Shown here: piece by piece, positions 33,447-43,700 of the stretch
How the letters are laid out: the number at the start of each line of letters is the position of its first letter
How positions within the stretch are numbered: position 1 is the first letter of the stretch
Source: Alphaproteobacteria bacterium
Lineage (GTDB): Bacteria > Pseudomonadota > Alphaproteobacteria > Rhodobacterales > Rhodobacteraceae
DNA: 64,000 nt
Assembly (NCBI GenBank): GCA_030425925.1
Contig: JAUHZO010000011.1
Span: forward strand, 1 to 64,000
Reading direction: 5' to 3'
Position numbers and translations under genes: made by a program
Notes under the pieces: generated by a model
Databases searched by the model: none
Told to the model about the DNA's origin: nothing
The model's input: the letters and a program-made list of their open reading frames with translations, nothing else

Positions 33447-34766
33447 ATGACCCAAGGGTATTCAGCACGTCTTTCCGCCCTGCACCGGGCCGATTTCGGC
33501 AACCCGGCCGAAATGCGGCTGCGCTATGGGCTGGTGACCCTGTGCGCGCTGCTATTGGCCGTGGCCACGCGCGACGCGGTGCTGCTGATCTGGCTGCCGG
33601 TCTACCTGGGCTCGCAGATGCTGTACTGGCAACTGGCCGAGCGCTTTGTCGGCAAGCCCGTCACGGGCCGGACCTTCCGCCTTGTGCTGGCCAGCGGACT
33701 GGTGTCCGGCATGGTGTTCGTGGCGCTGCCGCTGTACCTTCTGGCCTCGGGCATGATCACGGCGCAGATCACCGGTGCCTTTGCGCTGATCGGCAACATC
33801 ATGTTCACGCTCAGCCGTGACGAACCGGGGCTCGATGCCATCCGGTTCGACTGCATCATCTTCGCCTTCTGCGTGACCGTGGTGCTGGGGCTGTTCCTGC
33901 CGACGATACAGACCGTCGCGCAACAGGTCACGGCCGTTGTGGTGGGGGCCGGGCTGACGGCCTATTACGTCTTTGCCAGCTTCAGCAGCTACCAGCGGGT
34001 GCGCCGCAAGACCGACGCCGCACAGCAGGTGGTGCAGGACGAAACCGCCCGGGCGCTGGGGCAGTTTGTCGGCGGCGTGGCGCATGATTTCAACAACCAG
34101 CTGACGGCGATCCTGGGCCATCTCGATCTGCACGAGGTTCTGCACGATCCGCAAGAGCGGCGCGAGGCGCTGCAGCAAAGCCGTGCGGCGGCGGATCGGG
34201 CGGCGCAGACGGTGCGGCAATTGCTGGCCACCTGCGGGCGGGCCCGGCTCAGCCCGGAAACGCTGTCGGTCTGCGACGTGCTCACCGCCAGCCAGAACGC
34301 GTTGCAGACGTACTGCCCTGACGGGCTGCGGATCGAGGTGGCATGCGACGATCCCACCCTTCTTGCCCATGTGGACCGCGCGATGCTGGAAACCAGCCTG
34401 TCGCAGCTTTGCCTGAACGCCATGGATGCCCAGGGCAAAACCGGGCGGATCCGTGTGTCGGCGCAGCGGCAGGAGGCGGACCCCGATCACCCGCCGCTGT
34501 CCAGCCCGCCGCCACATGTCGCGATCCGGGTCGAGGATGACGGCCCCGGCGTCAGCACCGATGCGCTGCCCAAACTGACAGAGCCGTTCTACACCACCAA
34601 GCCGGTGGGCAAGGGCACCGGGCTCGGGCTGTCGGCGGTGGCGGGCTTTGCCGAGCAATCCGGTGGCGCGCTGACCCTGGCACCGTCAGCGCTGGGCGGG
34701 CTTTGCGCCACGCTGATCCTGCCTGCCGTCACGCCGGACCTGGATCAGCTGTCGGGGGCTTTGTAG
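33447..34766 (+). CDS. Membrane-bound sensor histidine kinase
   Basis: The 439-residue protein has a membrane N-terminus of about five helices (residues 25-180) with no visible periplasmic sensor, followed by the H-box FVGGVAHDFNNQLTAILGHL and a HATPase domain (EDDGPGVS, then GTGLGLSAVAGFAEQSGG). The HDFNN form is common in hybrid-type kinases, but no receiver domain follows, and no response regulator is encoded nearby, so it is an orphan. Its last 22 bases overlap the convergent ccmE gene. The signal is unknown. Confidence 0.85.
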   Translation: MTQGYSARLSALHRADFGNPAEMRLRYGLVTLCALLLAVATRDAVLLIWLPVYLGSQMLYWQLAERFVGKPVTGRTFRLVLASGLVSGMVFVALPLYLLASGMITAQITGAFALIGNIMFTLSRDEPGLDAIRFDCIIFAFCVTVVLGLFLPTIQTVAQQVTAVVVGAGLTAYYVFASFSSYQRVRRKTDAAQQVVQDETARALGQFVGGVAHDFNNQLTAILGHLDLHEVLHDPQERREALQQSRAAADRAAQTVRQLLATCGRARLSPETLSVCDVLTASQNALQTYCPDGLRIEVACDDPTLLAHVDRAMLETSLSQLCLNAMDAQGKTGRIRVSAQRQEADPDHPPLSSPPPHVAIRVEDDGPGVSTDALPKLTEPFYTTKPVGKGTGLGLSAVAGFAEQSGGALTLAPSALGGLCATLILPAVTPDLDQLSGAL

Positions 34767-35194
34767 ACGCCCTGTTCCTTCAGCGCGTCCACCACTTCCT
34801 TGGGCATGTAGGTCTCGTCATGCTTGGCCAGGATCTCCGAGGCCCGGAACACGCCGTCGACATAGCGCCCCGTCCCCACCATGCCCTGGTTCTCTTCGAA
34901 CAGGTCCGGCAGAACGCCGGCAAAGACCACCGGCACCGAGGCCCCGCCATCGGTGACGTTGAACCGGATCTCCTCGCCCTGCCCGCGCACCAGCGATCCC
35001 TCTTCCACCAGACCGCCGATGCGGAAGGTTTCGTTGGGTGCCGGCGGCTCCTCGACCACCTGGCTGGGCGAGCGGAAGAAGTTGATGCCGTCGCGCATCG
35101 CGTAGCCGATCAGCGCCGTCGAGATCACAAGCGCCGCGGCAGCCAGGGCGATTACCTGGATGCGCCGCTGTTTCTTGAGCGATTTCAGTGCCAT
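34745..35194 (-). CDS. ccmE: Cytochrome c maturation haem chaperone CcmE
   Basis: The 149-residue protein has one N-terminal membrane anchor (RIQVIALAAAALVISTALIG) and an OB-fold periplasmic domain. The haem-attachment histidine is in LAKHDETYMPKEV. CcmE receives haem from CcmC and delivers it to apocytochromes in the periplasm. The ATG at 35194 is preceded by GAGAGAT. The other ccm genes are not in the window, so ccmE stands alone, which is common in Rhodobacterales. Confidence 0.93.
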   Translation of the reverse strand: MALKSLKKQRRIQVIALAAAALVISTALIGYAMRDGINFFRSPSQVVEEPPAPNETFRIGGLVEEGSLVRGQGEEIRFNVTDGGASVPVVFAGVLPDLFEENQGMVGTGRYVDGVFRASEILAKHDETYMPKEVVDALKEQGVYKAPDS

Positions 35195-35248
35195 GCCACA
35201 TCTCTCCTCTGTCCCGGTCAGGATATAGGCATTTTCGCGACAAAAGAA

Positions 35249-35278
35249 GAGAGGCCGCGCGATTTGCCGCGGCCTCTC
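35249..35278 (-). terminator. Rho-independent terminator after the YeeE/YedE pair
   Basis: GAGAGGCCGCG (35249-35259) pairs perfectly with CGCGGCCTCTC (35268-35278). On the minus strand the 11-bp stem is followed by the T-rich TTCTTTTG. It lies 23 bases after the stop of the YeeE/YedE gene and before ccmE. Confidence 0.8.
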
Positions 35279-35300
35279 TCGTCGTGCTCGCGTGAGTGGT

Positions 35301-35882
35301 TTATTCCGCCGGCAGCCCGGCCGCGCGCGGCGCACCGGTGAGACTGTCGGGGAGCACGAAGGCCACCAGGACAAAAACCGCCCCGATGACAATGCCCAGG
35401 ATGTCGCCGGACAGGGCGAAAAGCCCGTCATACTTGGCCCCCGGCACGGTGCCCAGCGTGACCGCCGCGCCGTCGAGCAAGCCAGCGGCTTTCCACGCGG
35501 GATAGGTGGCCATGTAGGCCGCCGCCCCCAGCAGACCGCCGGCGATGAAGAACAGCGCATCGCGCCGCCCGGACGCGGCGGCACAGACCCCGGTACCGGG
35601 GCAGAAGCCCGACGCCGCCCAGCCCGCGCCCAGCAGCAGCCCGCCGATGAACACGCCGATATAGGCGGTCTTGACACTCATGTGGCCGACATCCACAAGG
35701 CCCGCCATCTGACCGGCGAACATCAGGATCGACCCGGTGCCGATGGCCAGCAGGATGGTCTTCATCAGCCGGATGCGCCGCAAGGTCAGCATGCCGGTGA
35801 TCACGCTGGGATTGGTGGCGCCGATCCGGTCAAGCACCGCGCCAAAGGCGGCCCCGATCACGATGGCAAGAACGATCTCCAT
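35301..35882 (-). CDS. YeeE/YedE-family (thiosulfate/sulfur transport) half-protein, second
   Basis: The 193-residue membrane protein has about five helices and the family motif WAASGFCPGTGVCAAASG with two cysteines that relay sulfur species. With its neighbour at 35886-36428 it makes up the two halves of a YeeE/YedE-type transporter, which in other bacteria imports thiosulfate or returns sulfur for reuse. ATG 35882 is four bases past the stop of the partner. No sulfurtransferase or SQR gene is adjacent here. Confidence 0.87.
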   Translation of the reverse strand: MEIVLAIVIGAAFGAVLDRIGATNPSVITGMLTLRRIRLMKTILLAIGTGSILMFAGQMAGLVDVGHMSVKTAYIGVFIGGLLLGAGWAASGFCPGTGVCAAASGRRDALFFIAGGLLGAAAYMATYPAWKAAGLLDGAAVTLGTVPGAKYDGLFALSGDILGIVIGAVFVLVAFVLPDSLTGAPRAAGLPAE

Positions 35883-35885
35883 GGC

Positions 35886-36428
35886 TCAGCCCTCCTTGTA
35901 CATCAGCATGGCGGTGGGAATGGCGGCGGCAAAGGCCCCGGCGGCAAAGATGTAGCCCGACAGCGCGGTCTGCATCATGCCCGACATCATGTGCCCCGAG
36001 GTACAGCCCCCGGCGAGGCGCGCACCGTACAGCACGATGAACCCTCCGGCAAAGACCACGGCATAGCGCTTCCACGGGGTATCGCCGTAATTCGCGCGCC
36101 AGATCTGCGGCAGGCGCGCATCCCCGACGCCGCCGCGCGCAAAGGCCGACGCGGCGGCACCCGCAGCCATGGCCAGCACGAAGACAAAGCTGTAATTCCA
36201 CGGGTTGGCCGCGCTCTTGGCGTATTTGCCGTCCGATTTTGCCATGTAGGCATTGGTCGACGTATAGCCGTCATCGGTCTGCGTGATGAAGTCCGGCGCG
36301 ACCGCATCCGCCACAACCCCGTTCAGGATCACGAATTGCGTCGAGACGCCGATGGGCTTCACCAGAAGCACCGCGGCAAAGAAGACGAGCCCCAGCAGCA
36401 CGCCTCCGAGTTTCCAGTCGAGTGTCAT
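35886..36428 (-). CDS. YeeE/YedE-family half-protein, first
   Basis: The 180-residue protein has four or five helices and the conserved motif LAGGCTSGHMMSGMMQTALSG with its essential cysteine. A hydrophilic insertion near residues 50-70 (TQTDDGYTSTNAYMAKSDGK) probably faces the periplasm. It is the first gene of a two-gene operon. The ribosome site GGAGG lies within the 3' arm of a perfect hairpin just before ATG 36428, suggesting controlled translation. Confidence 0.87.
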   Translation of the reverse strand: MTLDWKLGGVLLGLVFFAAVLLVKPIGVSTQFVILNGVVADAVAPDFITQTDDGYTSTNAYMAKSDGKYAKSAANPWNYSFVFVLAMAAGAAASAFARGGVGDARLPQIWRANYGDTPWKRYAVVFAGGFIVLYGARLAGGCTSGHMMSGMMQTALSGYIFAAGAFAAAIPTAMLMYKEG

Positions 36429-36435
36429 GTGGCAC

Positions 36436-36461
36436 CCCCTCCAGTTAGGTCACTGGAGGGG
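36436..36461 (-). promoter_or_regulatory. Hairpin or operator overlapping the ribosome site of the YeeE/YedE operon
   Basis: CCCCTCCAGT (36436-36445) and ACTGGAGGGG (36452-36461) form a 10-bp perfect inverted repeat with a six-base loop. Read on the minus strand, the 3' arm contains GGAGG seven bases before the ATG at 36428. If transcribed, the stem would sequester the ribosome site; alternatively it is an operator for a sulfur-responsive repressor. Confidence 0.6.
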
Positions 36462-36534
36462 ATCATATCTTGAAGCTGGAATGTCTTGTCTGATCCAGAT
36501 CAACTACATGCAGATACCCGCATGTCTCTACCCT

Positions 36535-37563
36535 TCAGGGGAAACAGGGCACCAGCATCAGGCCCGCGGTCTCGTCCAGGCCCAGCATCAGGTTGGCGTT
36601 CTGGATCGCCTGCCCGCTCGATCCCTTGCAGAGGTTGTCAAGCGCGGCCACGACGATGGCGCGGCCCGGGATACGATCCCCCGTCACGCCGAGATGACAG
36701 AAATTCGAGCCCCGCACATGGTGGGTGGAGGGCGTTTCGCCGAACGGCAACACCTCCAGGAAGGGCTCTGCCGCATAGGCGGCCTGCAACGCGGCATGCA
36801 CCGCCCGTGCATCGCCCTTGACATAGCCGGTGGCCAGGATGCCGCGGTTGAACGGGGCCAGGTGCGGGGTGAACTGGATCTGCACCTCGCGGCCCGCAAG
36901 CGCGCGGAATTCCTGATCGAATTCTCCCAGATGCCGGTGCACGCCGCCGACGGAATAGGCATGGGTGCCCTCGCTCAGTTCGGAATGCAGCAGGGGTTCC
37001 TTGAGCGCGCGCCCCGCCCCGGTCACGCCGCAGGCAAGGTCGAGAATGATGTCGTCGAGGTCGATCAGCCCGTCCGCGATCAGCGGGCGCAGGATGTACT
37101 GCCCCGTCGCCGCGTTGCAGCCCGTCCCGGCCACAAAACGCGCGCCGCGTATGGCGTCGCGATAGAACTCGGTCAGGCCATAGACCGCCTCTTTCTGCAG
37201 GTCGGGCGCGGCGTGCGGGGTGCCGTACCACTTTTCATAGGCGGCCGGATCGCGCAGGCGGAAATCGGCGGACAGATCGACGATCTTCAGATGCGCGGGC
37301 AGCTGGGCGATCACTTCCTGGCTGGTCTTGTGCGGCAGTGCACAGAACACCAGGTCAATGCCCGCGAAATCGATCTGTTCCCAGGTCACGAGATCGGGCA
37401 GGTCCAGGTGGCGCAGATGCGGAAACACCTGCGCCATGCTCTGGCCGGCCTTGGAATTGGCGGCCAGGGCCTTGATACGGAACGAGGGATGGGTGGCGAT
37501 CAGCCGGACAAGCTCGGCCCCGGTATAGCCGGACGCGCCGATGATGGCGATGGACTGGGTCAT
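36535..37563 (-). CDS. argC: N-acetyl-gamma-glutamyl-phosphate reductase
   Basis: The 342-residue enzyme reduces N-acetylglutamyl phosphate in arginine synthesis. It has the NADP motif [15 protein letters not shown], the catalytic cysteine in [11 protein letters not shown] and the histidine in THHVRGSNF. It is monocistronic here. Upstream lies a good promoter and a 13-codon Arg-rich reading frame. Confidence 0.95.
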   Translation of the reverse strand: MTQSIAIIGASGYTGAELVRLIATHPSFRIKALAANSKAGQSMAQVFPHLRHLDLPDLVTWEQIDFAGIDLVFCALPHKTSQEVIAQLPAHLKIVDLSADFRLRDPAAYEKWYGTPHAAPDLQKEAVYGLTEFYRDAIRGARFVAGTGCNAATGQYILRPLIADGLIDLDDIILDLACGVTGAGRALKEPLLHSELSEGTHAYSVGGVHRHLGEFDQEFRALAGREVQIQFTPHLAPFNRGILATGYVKGDARAVHAALQAAYAAEPFLEVLPFGETPSTHHVRGSNFCHLGVTGDRIPGRAIVVAALDNLCKGSSGQAIQNANLMLGLDETAGLMLVPCFP

Positions 37564-37612
37564 GGAAGTTCCTGAAACTGAACAGAAAGTAGGCGCGGCG
37601 CGGGGGGCGCGG

Positions 37613-37654
37613 TCAGCTGTGTCGTCGCAGGGATCGTGCGGGGCGCTGGGTCAT
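37613..37654 (-). CDS. Possible arginine-rich leader peptide upstream of argC
   Basis: ATG 37654, preceded by AGGAAGG at a normal distance, opens a 13-residue frame [13 protein letters not shown] ending at TGA 37613. Four of its residues are arginine, three encoded by the rare codon CGA, including a tandem pair. It lies between the predicted promoter and argC (50 bases before the argC start), the position of an amino-acid-responsive leader peptide. I could not identify a clear terminator/antiterminator pair, so the mechanism is open. Confidence 0.45.
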   Translation of the reverse strand: MTQRPARSLRRHS

Positions 37655-37676
37655 GACGGCCTTCCTTTTCGACCTC

Positions 37677-37705
37677 GCTATACAGCCTTGCCGCACCACG
37701 ATCAA
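37677..37705 (-). promoter_or_regulatory. Predicted sigma-70 promoter for argC
   Basis: On the minus strand TTGATC (37705-37700), a 17-base spacer and TATAGC (37682-37677) give a near-consensus promoter. Transcription would start about 15 bases before the leader-peptide ATG, which supports the leader being transcribed. Confidence 0.6.
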
Positions 37706-37788
37706 TTGGGCATCGCCTGTTGCTCCGCTTGAAAACCCGCGCCGCCCGCGGCATCCTGCCCCCGGGACATATGCCGCAGGAGACTGCC

Positions 37789-38550
37789 ATGACCAAACTC
37801 GCCGGCAACACACCCGTGCCTTTCTGGAAGCTGTTCAAGCGTATGGGCGGCTTCTGGACGTTGATCCCGCTGGTGGTGACCCTGCTTCTGACAATCATGA
37901 GCAATTCCGAGGAAAACACCGCCCGCCTGTTCGCGACCGAGGGGATCGCCACCACCGCCCAGGTGCAGGACAAGTACTATACCCGCGACACCGACAGTGA
38001 CGGGGATGTCGACGTGACCTATTACCTGGCGCTGAGCTTCACCACCCATGCCGAGCGTCGGATGGAGATCGTGACCTCGGTCAACCAGGCCCGCTACAAC
38101 AGGACCGATCCGGGCACGACCATCCCGCTGTGGTACCTGGAAAGCACCCCGGATCGGGTTCAGCTGTCGCAGACCGAACATGCCGACATTTCGAACGTGC
38201 TGCGCTGGATTGCCCTGGGCTTCGGGCTGGTGACGCTTGCGGGCATCTGGTTCACGGCCCGCTGGGCCGTGGCGGCGGTGCGCGCACGGCGCTACGGGGC
38301 GCGCGAAACGGCTGAGGTGACGGGCCTGATCAACACCGGCACCGAGGTCAACGACCGCCCGATGTACCGGCTGGGCTGGCGCGAACAGAGCGGTCGTGAG
38401 GGCCGAAGCCTGATGAACCGCGAATCCGAATTGCAGCCCTATGCCAGGCCCGGCACGCAGATCATCGTCTATCAGGGGATCAAGCGGGCGTTCTGGACCG
38501 GCGATATCGGCGAGCGCAAGGGCTTTGCCGACGCAGAGGACCGAGGCTGA
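37789..38550 (+). CDS. DUF3592-type membrane protein
   Basis: The 253-residue protein starts MTKLAGNTPVPFWKLFKRMG behind AGGAGACTGCC. It has two membrane helices (near residues 20-36 and 140-160) flanking an extracytoplasmic beta domain that begins ATEGIATTAQVQDKYYTRD, the wording typical of DUF3592 proteins. A second, similar beta module follows (ARETAEVTGLINTGTEVNDR). The function is unknown. It is divergent from argC. Confidence 0.75.
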   Translation: MTKLAGNTPVPFWKLFKRMGGFWTLIPLVVTLLLTIMSNSEENTARLFATEGIATTAQVQDKYYTRDTDSDGDVDVTYYLALSFTTHAERRMEIVTSVNQARYNRTDPGTTIPLWYLESTPDRVQLSQTEHADISNVLRWIALGFGLVTLAGIWFTARWAVAAVRARRYGARETAEVTGLINTGTEVNDRPMYRLGWREQSGREGRSLMNRESELQPYARPGTQIIVYQGIKRAFWTGDIGERKGFADAEDRG

Positions 38551-38724
38551 GAATCGCGGTGCACAAGAGGTGATCCAACGGCAGGGGAATTGCCGTCTTG
38601 GCATGCACCTCCGGCGTATTTGCCCGATCCGCCGGGGACCGTGTGCAGGGCCTGCGCATTTCCGTTTTCACCGTCGCGCCGCATGCTATGCTGCGTCCGG
38701 TAAACGACGGAATTGGAACCGAAA

Positions 38725-38898
38725 ATGGCTTGGAAAATCAGGATTGTCCCGCTCGACGGTCAACCGATCGAACTCCGCGGCGAAGACTACAATATCGACG
38801 GAGGCGTGCTGCACGTGACCGAGAAATCGGGCCGGAAGCCGAAGCGGCGGCACTTTCCCCTGACCTCTGTCCGCGAGTTCGAGGCCGAGGAAATCTGA
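38725..38898 (+). CDS. Small conserved-looking hypothetical protein, 57 residues
   Basis: ATG 38725 opens MAWKIRIVPLDGQPIELRGE, a short beta-rich, soluble protein rich in Lys/Arg near KSGRKPKRRHF. A GGAACCG ribosome site and a TTTTCA-16-TATGCT promoter candidate lie upstream. A TTG four codons earlier is an alternative start. I do not recognise a family. Coding-like composition and good expression signals suggest it is real. Confidence 0.6.
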   Translation: MAWKIRIVPLDGQPIELRGEDYNIDGGVLHVTEKSGRKPKRRHFPLTSVREFEAEEI

Positions 38899-38924
38899 CC
38901 CCGCGCAGAGGCAGGCCCAAGGGC

Positions 38925-38949
38925 TGTCGCACGGGCTTGTCGCACGGGC
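38925..38949. repeat. Short direct repeat TGTCGCACGGGC, two copies
   Basis: The 12-mer occurs at 38925-38936 and 38938-38949 with one base between. It lies in the convergent spacer between the 57-residue protein and murI. No function is evident. Confidence 0.6.
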
Positions 38950-38989
38950 CGTACCGGTGCTGACCGGCCCCGGGCCGCGCCGCATGGCG

Positions 38990-39802
38990 TCACGCGGCGG
39001 TAAAGCTGATCTGACGGCGCAGGAACTGGGTGGCGTGGTGCGACACGCGGGCCGGATCGCCGGTGGTCAGGAAGCCCGGCACCTGTCCCGGCCCGTACAT
39101 GTCGGGATGGCGGTCCAGATAATCGGCCAGCGACGCGGCCACCAGATTGGCCTGGCTGTAGACCTTGACGCCCGCCCCCAGCGCATCCTGGAACACCTCT
39201 TCCATCAGCGGATAATGCGTACAGCCCAGGATCGCGGCCTCGGGGTTCGGCATCTTGCGCTTCAGCGCGTCCACATGGCTGCGCACCAGCGCCTCGGCCA
39301 GGATCATGTCGCCCTCTTCGATGGCGTCGACCAGCCCGCCGCAGGCCTGCGCCTCGACATCGACACCGATGGCGCGGAAGGCCAGTTCGCGCTGGAATGC
39401 GCGCGAGCGCACGGTGGCGGGTGTGGCGAACAGGGCCACATGCTGTACCGCCACCTCGCGCGGGGGCGAGTTGTCGCCCCAGCGCCGTTCGGTCAGTGCC
39501 TCGATCAGAGGCACGAAGACGCCCAGCACCCGCTTGTCACGCGGCACCCAGCCCTCCTGCATCCGGCGCAGCGCGGCGGCCGAGGCGGTGTTGCAGGCCA
39601 GGATCACCAGATCGCAACCCGCCTCGAACAGCCGGTCGGTGGCGGCGGTGGTCAGGGCATAGATGTCGTCGGCATCGCGCACGCCGTAGGGGGCGTGGCG
39701 GCTGTCGGCGAAATAGACAAACGGCACCTGCGGCAGGCGTTTCGAGACCGCGTCCAGCACCGTCAGCCCGCCCAGGCCGCTATCGAATACGCCCACTGCC
39801 AT
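38990..39802 (-). CDS. murI: Glutamate racemase
   Basis: The 270-residue enzyme makes D-glutamate for peptidoglycan. Motifs are [15 protein letters not shown], the first catalytic cysteine in [11 protein letters not shown] and the second in [12 protein letters not shown] 39802 starts MAVGVFDSG. It follows the acyltransferase gene by 15 bases on the same strand and may be co-transcribed. Confidence 0.94.
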   Translation of the reverse strand: MAVGVFDSGLGGLTVLDAVSKRLPQVPFVYFADSRHAPYGVRDADDIYALTTAATDRLFEAGCDLVILACNTASAAALRRMQEGWVPRDKRVLGVFVPLIEALTERRWGDNSPPREVAVQHVALFATPATVRSRAFQRELAFRAIGVDVEAQACGGLVDAIEEGDMILAEALVRSHVDALKRKMPNPEAAILGCTHYPLMEEVFQDALGAGVKVYSQANLVAASLADYLDRHPDMYGPGQVPGFLTTGDPARVSHHATQFLRRQISFTAA

Positions 39803-39817
39803 GTGATTGCCCCGCGC

Positions 39818-40702
39818 CTAGTGGCGCGCCCTGTGCCGTTCCTCGAACTCGAACCCGTAATCGTAGGATTTCAGCGGGGTCGGCGACAGCTCGTACGTGG
39901 CCTTGCGCAGGAAGTCCATCAGCGCGCGCGCGTCGCCGGCGCGGCTGTCGATCTCGGCACGGTCGATCGGCTCTCCGATGGCCACGCGCACGGGGGTATC
40001 CACCCGCTTGCGGAATTCCTTGATCAGCAGGCCCATGCGCAACGTGTAATGCAGATGCGACGCCAGCTGGAACAGGCGCGAGGTGTGGCCGTCGAAATAG
40101 ATCGGCACCACCGTGGCGTTCGACTTGGCGATCATCCGCGCGGTAAAGGTGCGCCAGCCCGGGTCCATGGGCTTGCCAAAGGGCTTTTCCGCGGTCGCCA
40201 CGGTGCCGCCCGGAAAGATTCCGATGGCCCCGCCCGCGCCCAGGTACCGCAGCGATTCCTTGCGGGTCTCGATGTTCTGCTGAATGGCTTCCCTGGTCTC
40301 GTCGAAGTTTACCGGCAGGATGATCCTGTCCAGTTCCTCGGCCTTGCGGAACACCTTGTGCGCAAGGATGCGGAAATCGCCGCGCACCACCGACAGGATA
40401 TGCCCCAGCATCAGCCCGTCCAGGATGCCATAGGGGTGGTTGGCGATGACGATCAGCGGGCCTTCGGTGGGGATGTTGCCAAGATTGCCGCCCACCACGT
40501 CAAGCTTCAGCCCGTAACGTTCGACCATGACCTCCCAGAAGTCACGGCCGCGGGCCACTTCGTCCTCGTAGCCTTCGGCGCGCCGGATCAGCCCGATCCG
40601 GCCGGTGGCGTTTTCCATAAGCCGGATCATGGCGCGGCCGCCACGGGTGCTGGCTGAATAGCTGTACGAGATGTCTCGTGCGACATGACGCCGGTTGGGC
40701 AT
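39818..40702 (-). CDS. 1-acyl-glycerol-3-phosphate acyltransferase family (PlsC-like)
   Basis: The 294-residue protein contains the catalytic NHxxxxD motif as NHPYGILD (around residue 89) and the FPGGT phosphate-binding motif. It resembles the lysophospholipid acyltransferases of Rhodobacterales rather than the short PlsC. ATG 40702 behind GAGAGGGTTGCC is preferred over two in-frame ATGs further upstream. The acceptor could be lysophosphatidate or another lysolipid such as a lyso-amino lipid. Confidence 0.85.
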   Translation of the reverse strand: MPNRRHVARDISYSYSASTRGGRAMIRLMENATGRIGLIRRAEGYEDEVARGRDFWEVMVERYGLKLDVVGGNLGNIPTEGPLIVIANHPYGILDGLMLGHILSVVRGDFRILAHKVFRKAEELDRIILPVNFDETREAIQQNIETRKESLRYLGAGGAIGIFPGGTVATAEKPFGKPMDPGWRTFTARMIAKSNATVVPIYFDGHTSRLFQLASHLHYTLRMGLLIKEFRKRVDTPVRVAIGEPIDRAEIDSRAGDARALMDFLRKATYELSPTPLKSYDYGFEFEERHRARH

Positions 40703-40788
40703 CGGCAACCCTCTCATTCGTCCCCACAAGCTAAGCGGTTCGGGTATCTAGATCAATTATTGTAACGGAAGAATGAAGGCAAGAGCCC

Positions 40789-43700
40789 TCACTCCGCCGC
40801 CCGTGCCAGACCCGTCCGCCCGGCGCGCAGCACGGCCAGAAGCTCTTCGCGGCGCTTGGCGGCCTTTGCCTCGGCTGCCGCCTTGACCGGACCGAAGCCG
40901 CGGATCTGCAAGGGCAATTCCGCCAGCGCCACCAGCGCGTCCGCATCGACCCGGTCGGCCTGCGGCAGCCATTCGGCCATGTCGGCTTCGTACTGGCGGA
41001 TCAGCGCGCGTTCCATCCGGCGCTCTTCGGTGCGCCCGAACGGATCGAAGGGCGTGCCGCGCAGCCGCTTCATCCGCGCCAGAAGCCGGAACCAGCGCAT
41101 CATGCCCGGCCCGTATTCCTTCTTCTGCGGACGGCCGTCCGGGCCGGTGCGCGTCAGCCCCGGCGGGGCAAGGTGAAAGCGTATCCGGAAATCGCCGTCA
41201 AAGACCTCGCGCGCCCGCGCCTCGGTTTCCAGATGCAGCCGCGCGACCTCGTATTCGTCCTTGTAGGCCAGCAGCTTGTGATAGCCCTTGGCCACCGCCT
41301 CCTGCAGCCGCGGATCGGTGACGCTGTCGACCAGCCTTGTATAGCGCCGGGCCAGGCGCGGGCCCTGGTAGCGCACCAGGTGATCGGCGCGGAACGCGAT
41401 GCGCGCGGCAAGGCCCTGCGGCATCTCCACCACCCGAGGCGCCGCGAGGCGCGCGGCCTCGTCCGGGAACAGCACCGCCCAGCGCCCGATGTCAAAGGCG
41501 CGCTGGTTGCGCTCCACCGCCGCGCCGTTCAGTTCCACCGCGGCGCGGATGGCGTCATGGCCCAGCGGCACCAGACCGCGCTGCCAGGCCGCCCCCAGGA
41601 TCATCATGTTGGAATAGATCGAATCGCCCAGCGTGGCGCGCGCCAGATCGGAGGCGTCGAAGAAGGCCACACGCTCCTGCATCCGCGCCTCCAGCGCCAG
41701 CCGCAAGCGGTCGGTAGGCAGCGTGAATTCGGTGTTGCGGGTGAAGTCGCCCATGACGATCTCGTGGCTGTTGACCACCGCCCCGCCGCGGTCCGGGCGG
41801 ATCAGCCCCAGCGTACGCGCCCCGGCGCTGACCACCAGATCGCCGCCGATCAGCGCATCGGCCTCGCCCACCGCCACGCGCACGGCGGAAATATCCTCCG
41901 GCCTTTCGGCCAGCCTCAGATGGATATGCACCGCGCCGCCCTTCTGGGCGAGCCCGGCCATCTCCATCATCGCGGCCCCCTTGCCGTCGATCTGCGCCGC
42001 CTGCGCCAGCACCGCGCCGATGGTCACCACACCGGTACCGCCCACGCCGGTCACCACCATGTTCCAGGTGCCGTCAATGGCGGGCAGGTCGGGGACGGGC
42101 AGATCCGGCAGGTCCAGCGACGCCGTCGCGGCCTTTTTCACCTGCGCGCCCTCCAGCGTGACAAAGGACGGGCAGAACCCCTTGAGACAGCTGAAGTCCT
42201 TGTTGCACGAGGATTGGTCGATGGCGCGCTTGCGGCCCAGCTCGGTATTGGCCGGCACGATCGAGACGCAGTTCGACTGCACCCCGCAATCGCCGCAGCC
42301 CTCGCAGATGTCGGTGTTGATGAAGACCCGGCGGTCCGGGTCGGGGAACTGCCCGCGCTTGCGGCGGCGGCGTTTTTCGGCGGCGCAGGTCTGCACGTAG
42401 ATCAGGGCCGACACGCCGCTTACCGCGGCCAGCCGGCGCTGTACCGTGTCGAGCTCGGCACGTTCATGGAACGTGACGCCTGCGGGGAAGCCTGCCGCGT
42501 CGATCTCTTCCTTGGCGTCGTGCACCACGGCCACCGTGCCCACGCCCATGGCGCGCAGTTCGGCGGCGATGCGTGCCGGGGTCAGGCCGCCTTCGTTGGC
42601 CTGCCCGCCGGTCATCGCCACGGCATCATTGAACAGGATCTTGTAGGTGATCGTCGTGCCGGCCGCCAGCGCGGCGCGGATCGCCTGGACGCCGGAATGG
42701 TTGTAGGTGCCGTCGCCAAGGTTCTGGAACACATGATCGCGGGTCGAGAACGGCGCCTCGCCGATCCAGTTCGCCCCCTCGCCGCCCATATGGGTAAAGC
42801 CCAGCGTCTCGCGGTCCATCCACTGCGCCATGAAATGGCAGCCGATCCCGGCATAGGCGCGGCTGCCTTCGGGCACGCGGGTGGAGGAATTGTGCGGACA
42901 GCCCGAGCAGAAATAGGGCAGACGCGCTGCGATCTCCTCGGCATTGTCGGCGCGCGCCGCCGCGTCCAGCGCGGCCAGTGCGGCGCGGATGCCATCGGTG
43001 CCGCGGCCCTCGTCCACCAGCACGCGGCCCAGCTTCTGCGCGATCTCCACCGGCTCCAGCGCCATGGTGGTGCGGAAGAACGGTGCGCCGTCGCGGCTGC
43101 CGCCGATCACCCGCCGCCCCTGGCGGTTGTCGAACAGGGCCTCCTTGACCTGCACCTCGATCAGCTTGCGCTTTTCCTCGACCACCACGATCAGGTCGAG
43201 CCCCTCGGCCCAGGTGTTGAAGCCCTTCATGTCCAGCGGCCAGACCTGCCCGACCTTGTAGGTGGTGATCCCCAGCCGCTCCGCCTCGGCCTCGTCGATG
43301 CCCAGCAGCGCCAGCGCGTGCACGAGGTCGAGCCAGTTCTTGCCCGCCGCGACAAAGCCGATGCGCGCGCCGGGCCGGCCCAGAACGCGCCGGTCAATGC
43401 CGTTGGCGTGGGCATAGGCCTCGGCGGCGAACCGCTTGACGTTGAGCAGCCGGTCTTCCTGGCGGAAGCGGTCGTCCACAAGGCGGATGTTCACGCCGTC
43501 TTCGGGCAAGGCGAAATCCGGCGTGACCAACGCCATCCGGTCCGGGCGGCCGTCGACGATGGCGGTGGCCTCCACCGTGTCCTTCATCGTCTTGAGCCCG
43601 ACCCAGACCCCGGCAAAGCGCGACAGCCCGTAGGCATAGACGCCGAAATCGAGGATTTCCTGCACGCCGGCGGGCGAGACGACGGGCATGTAGGCGTCGA

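Noticed and set aside
35301-36428. Frameshifted single YeeE/YedE gene
   Set aside because: The two halves have separate ribosome sites, starts and stops, and two-gene arrangements of this family are well known.
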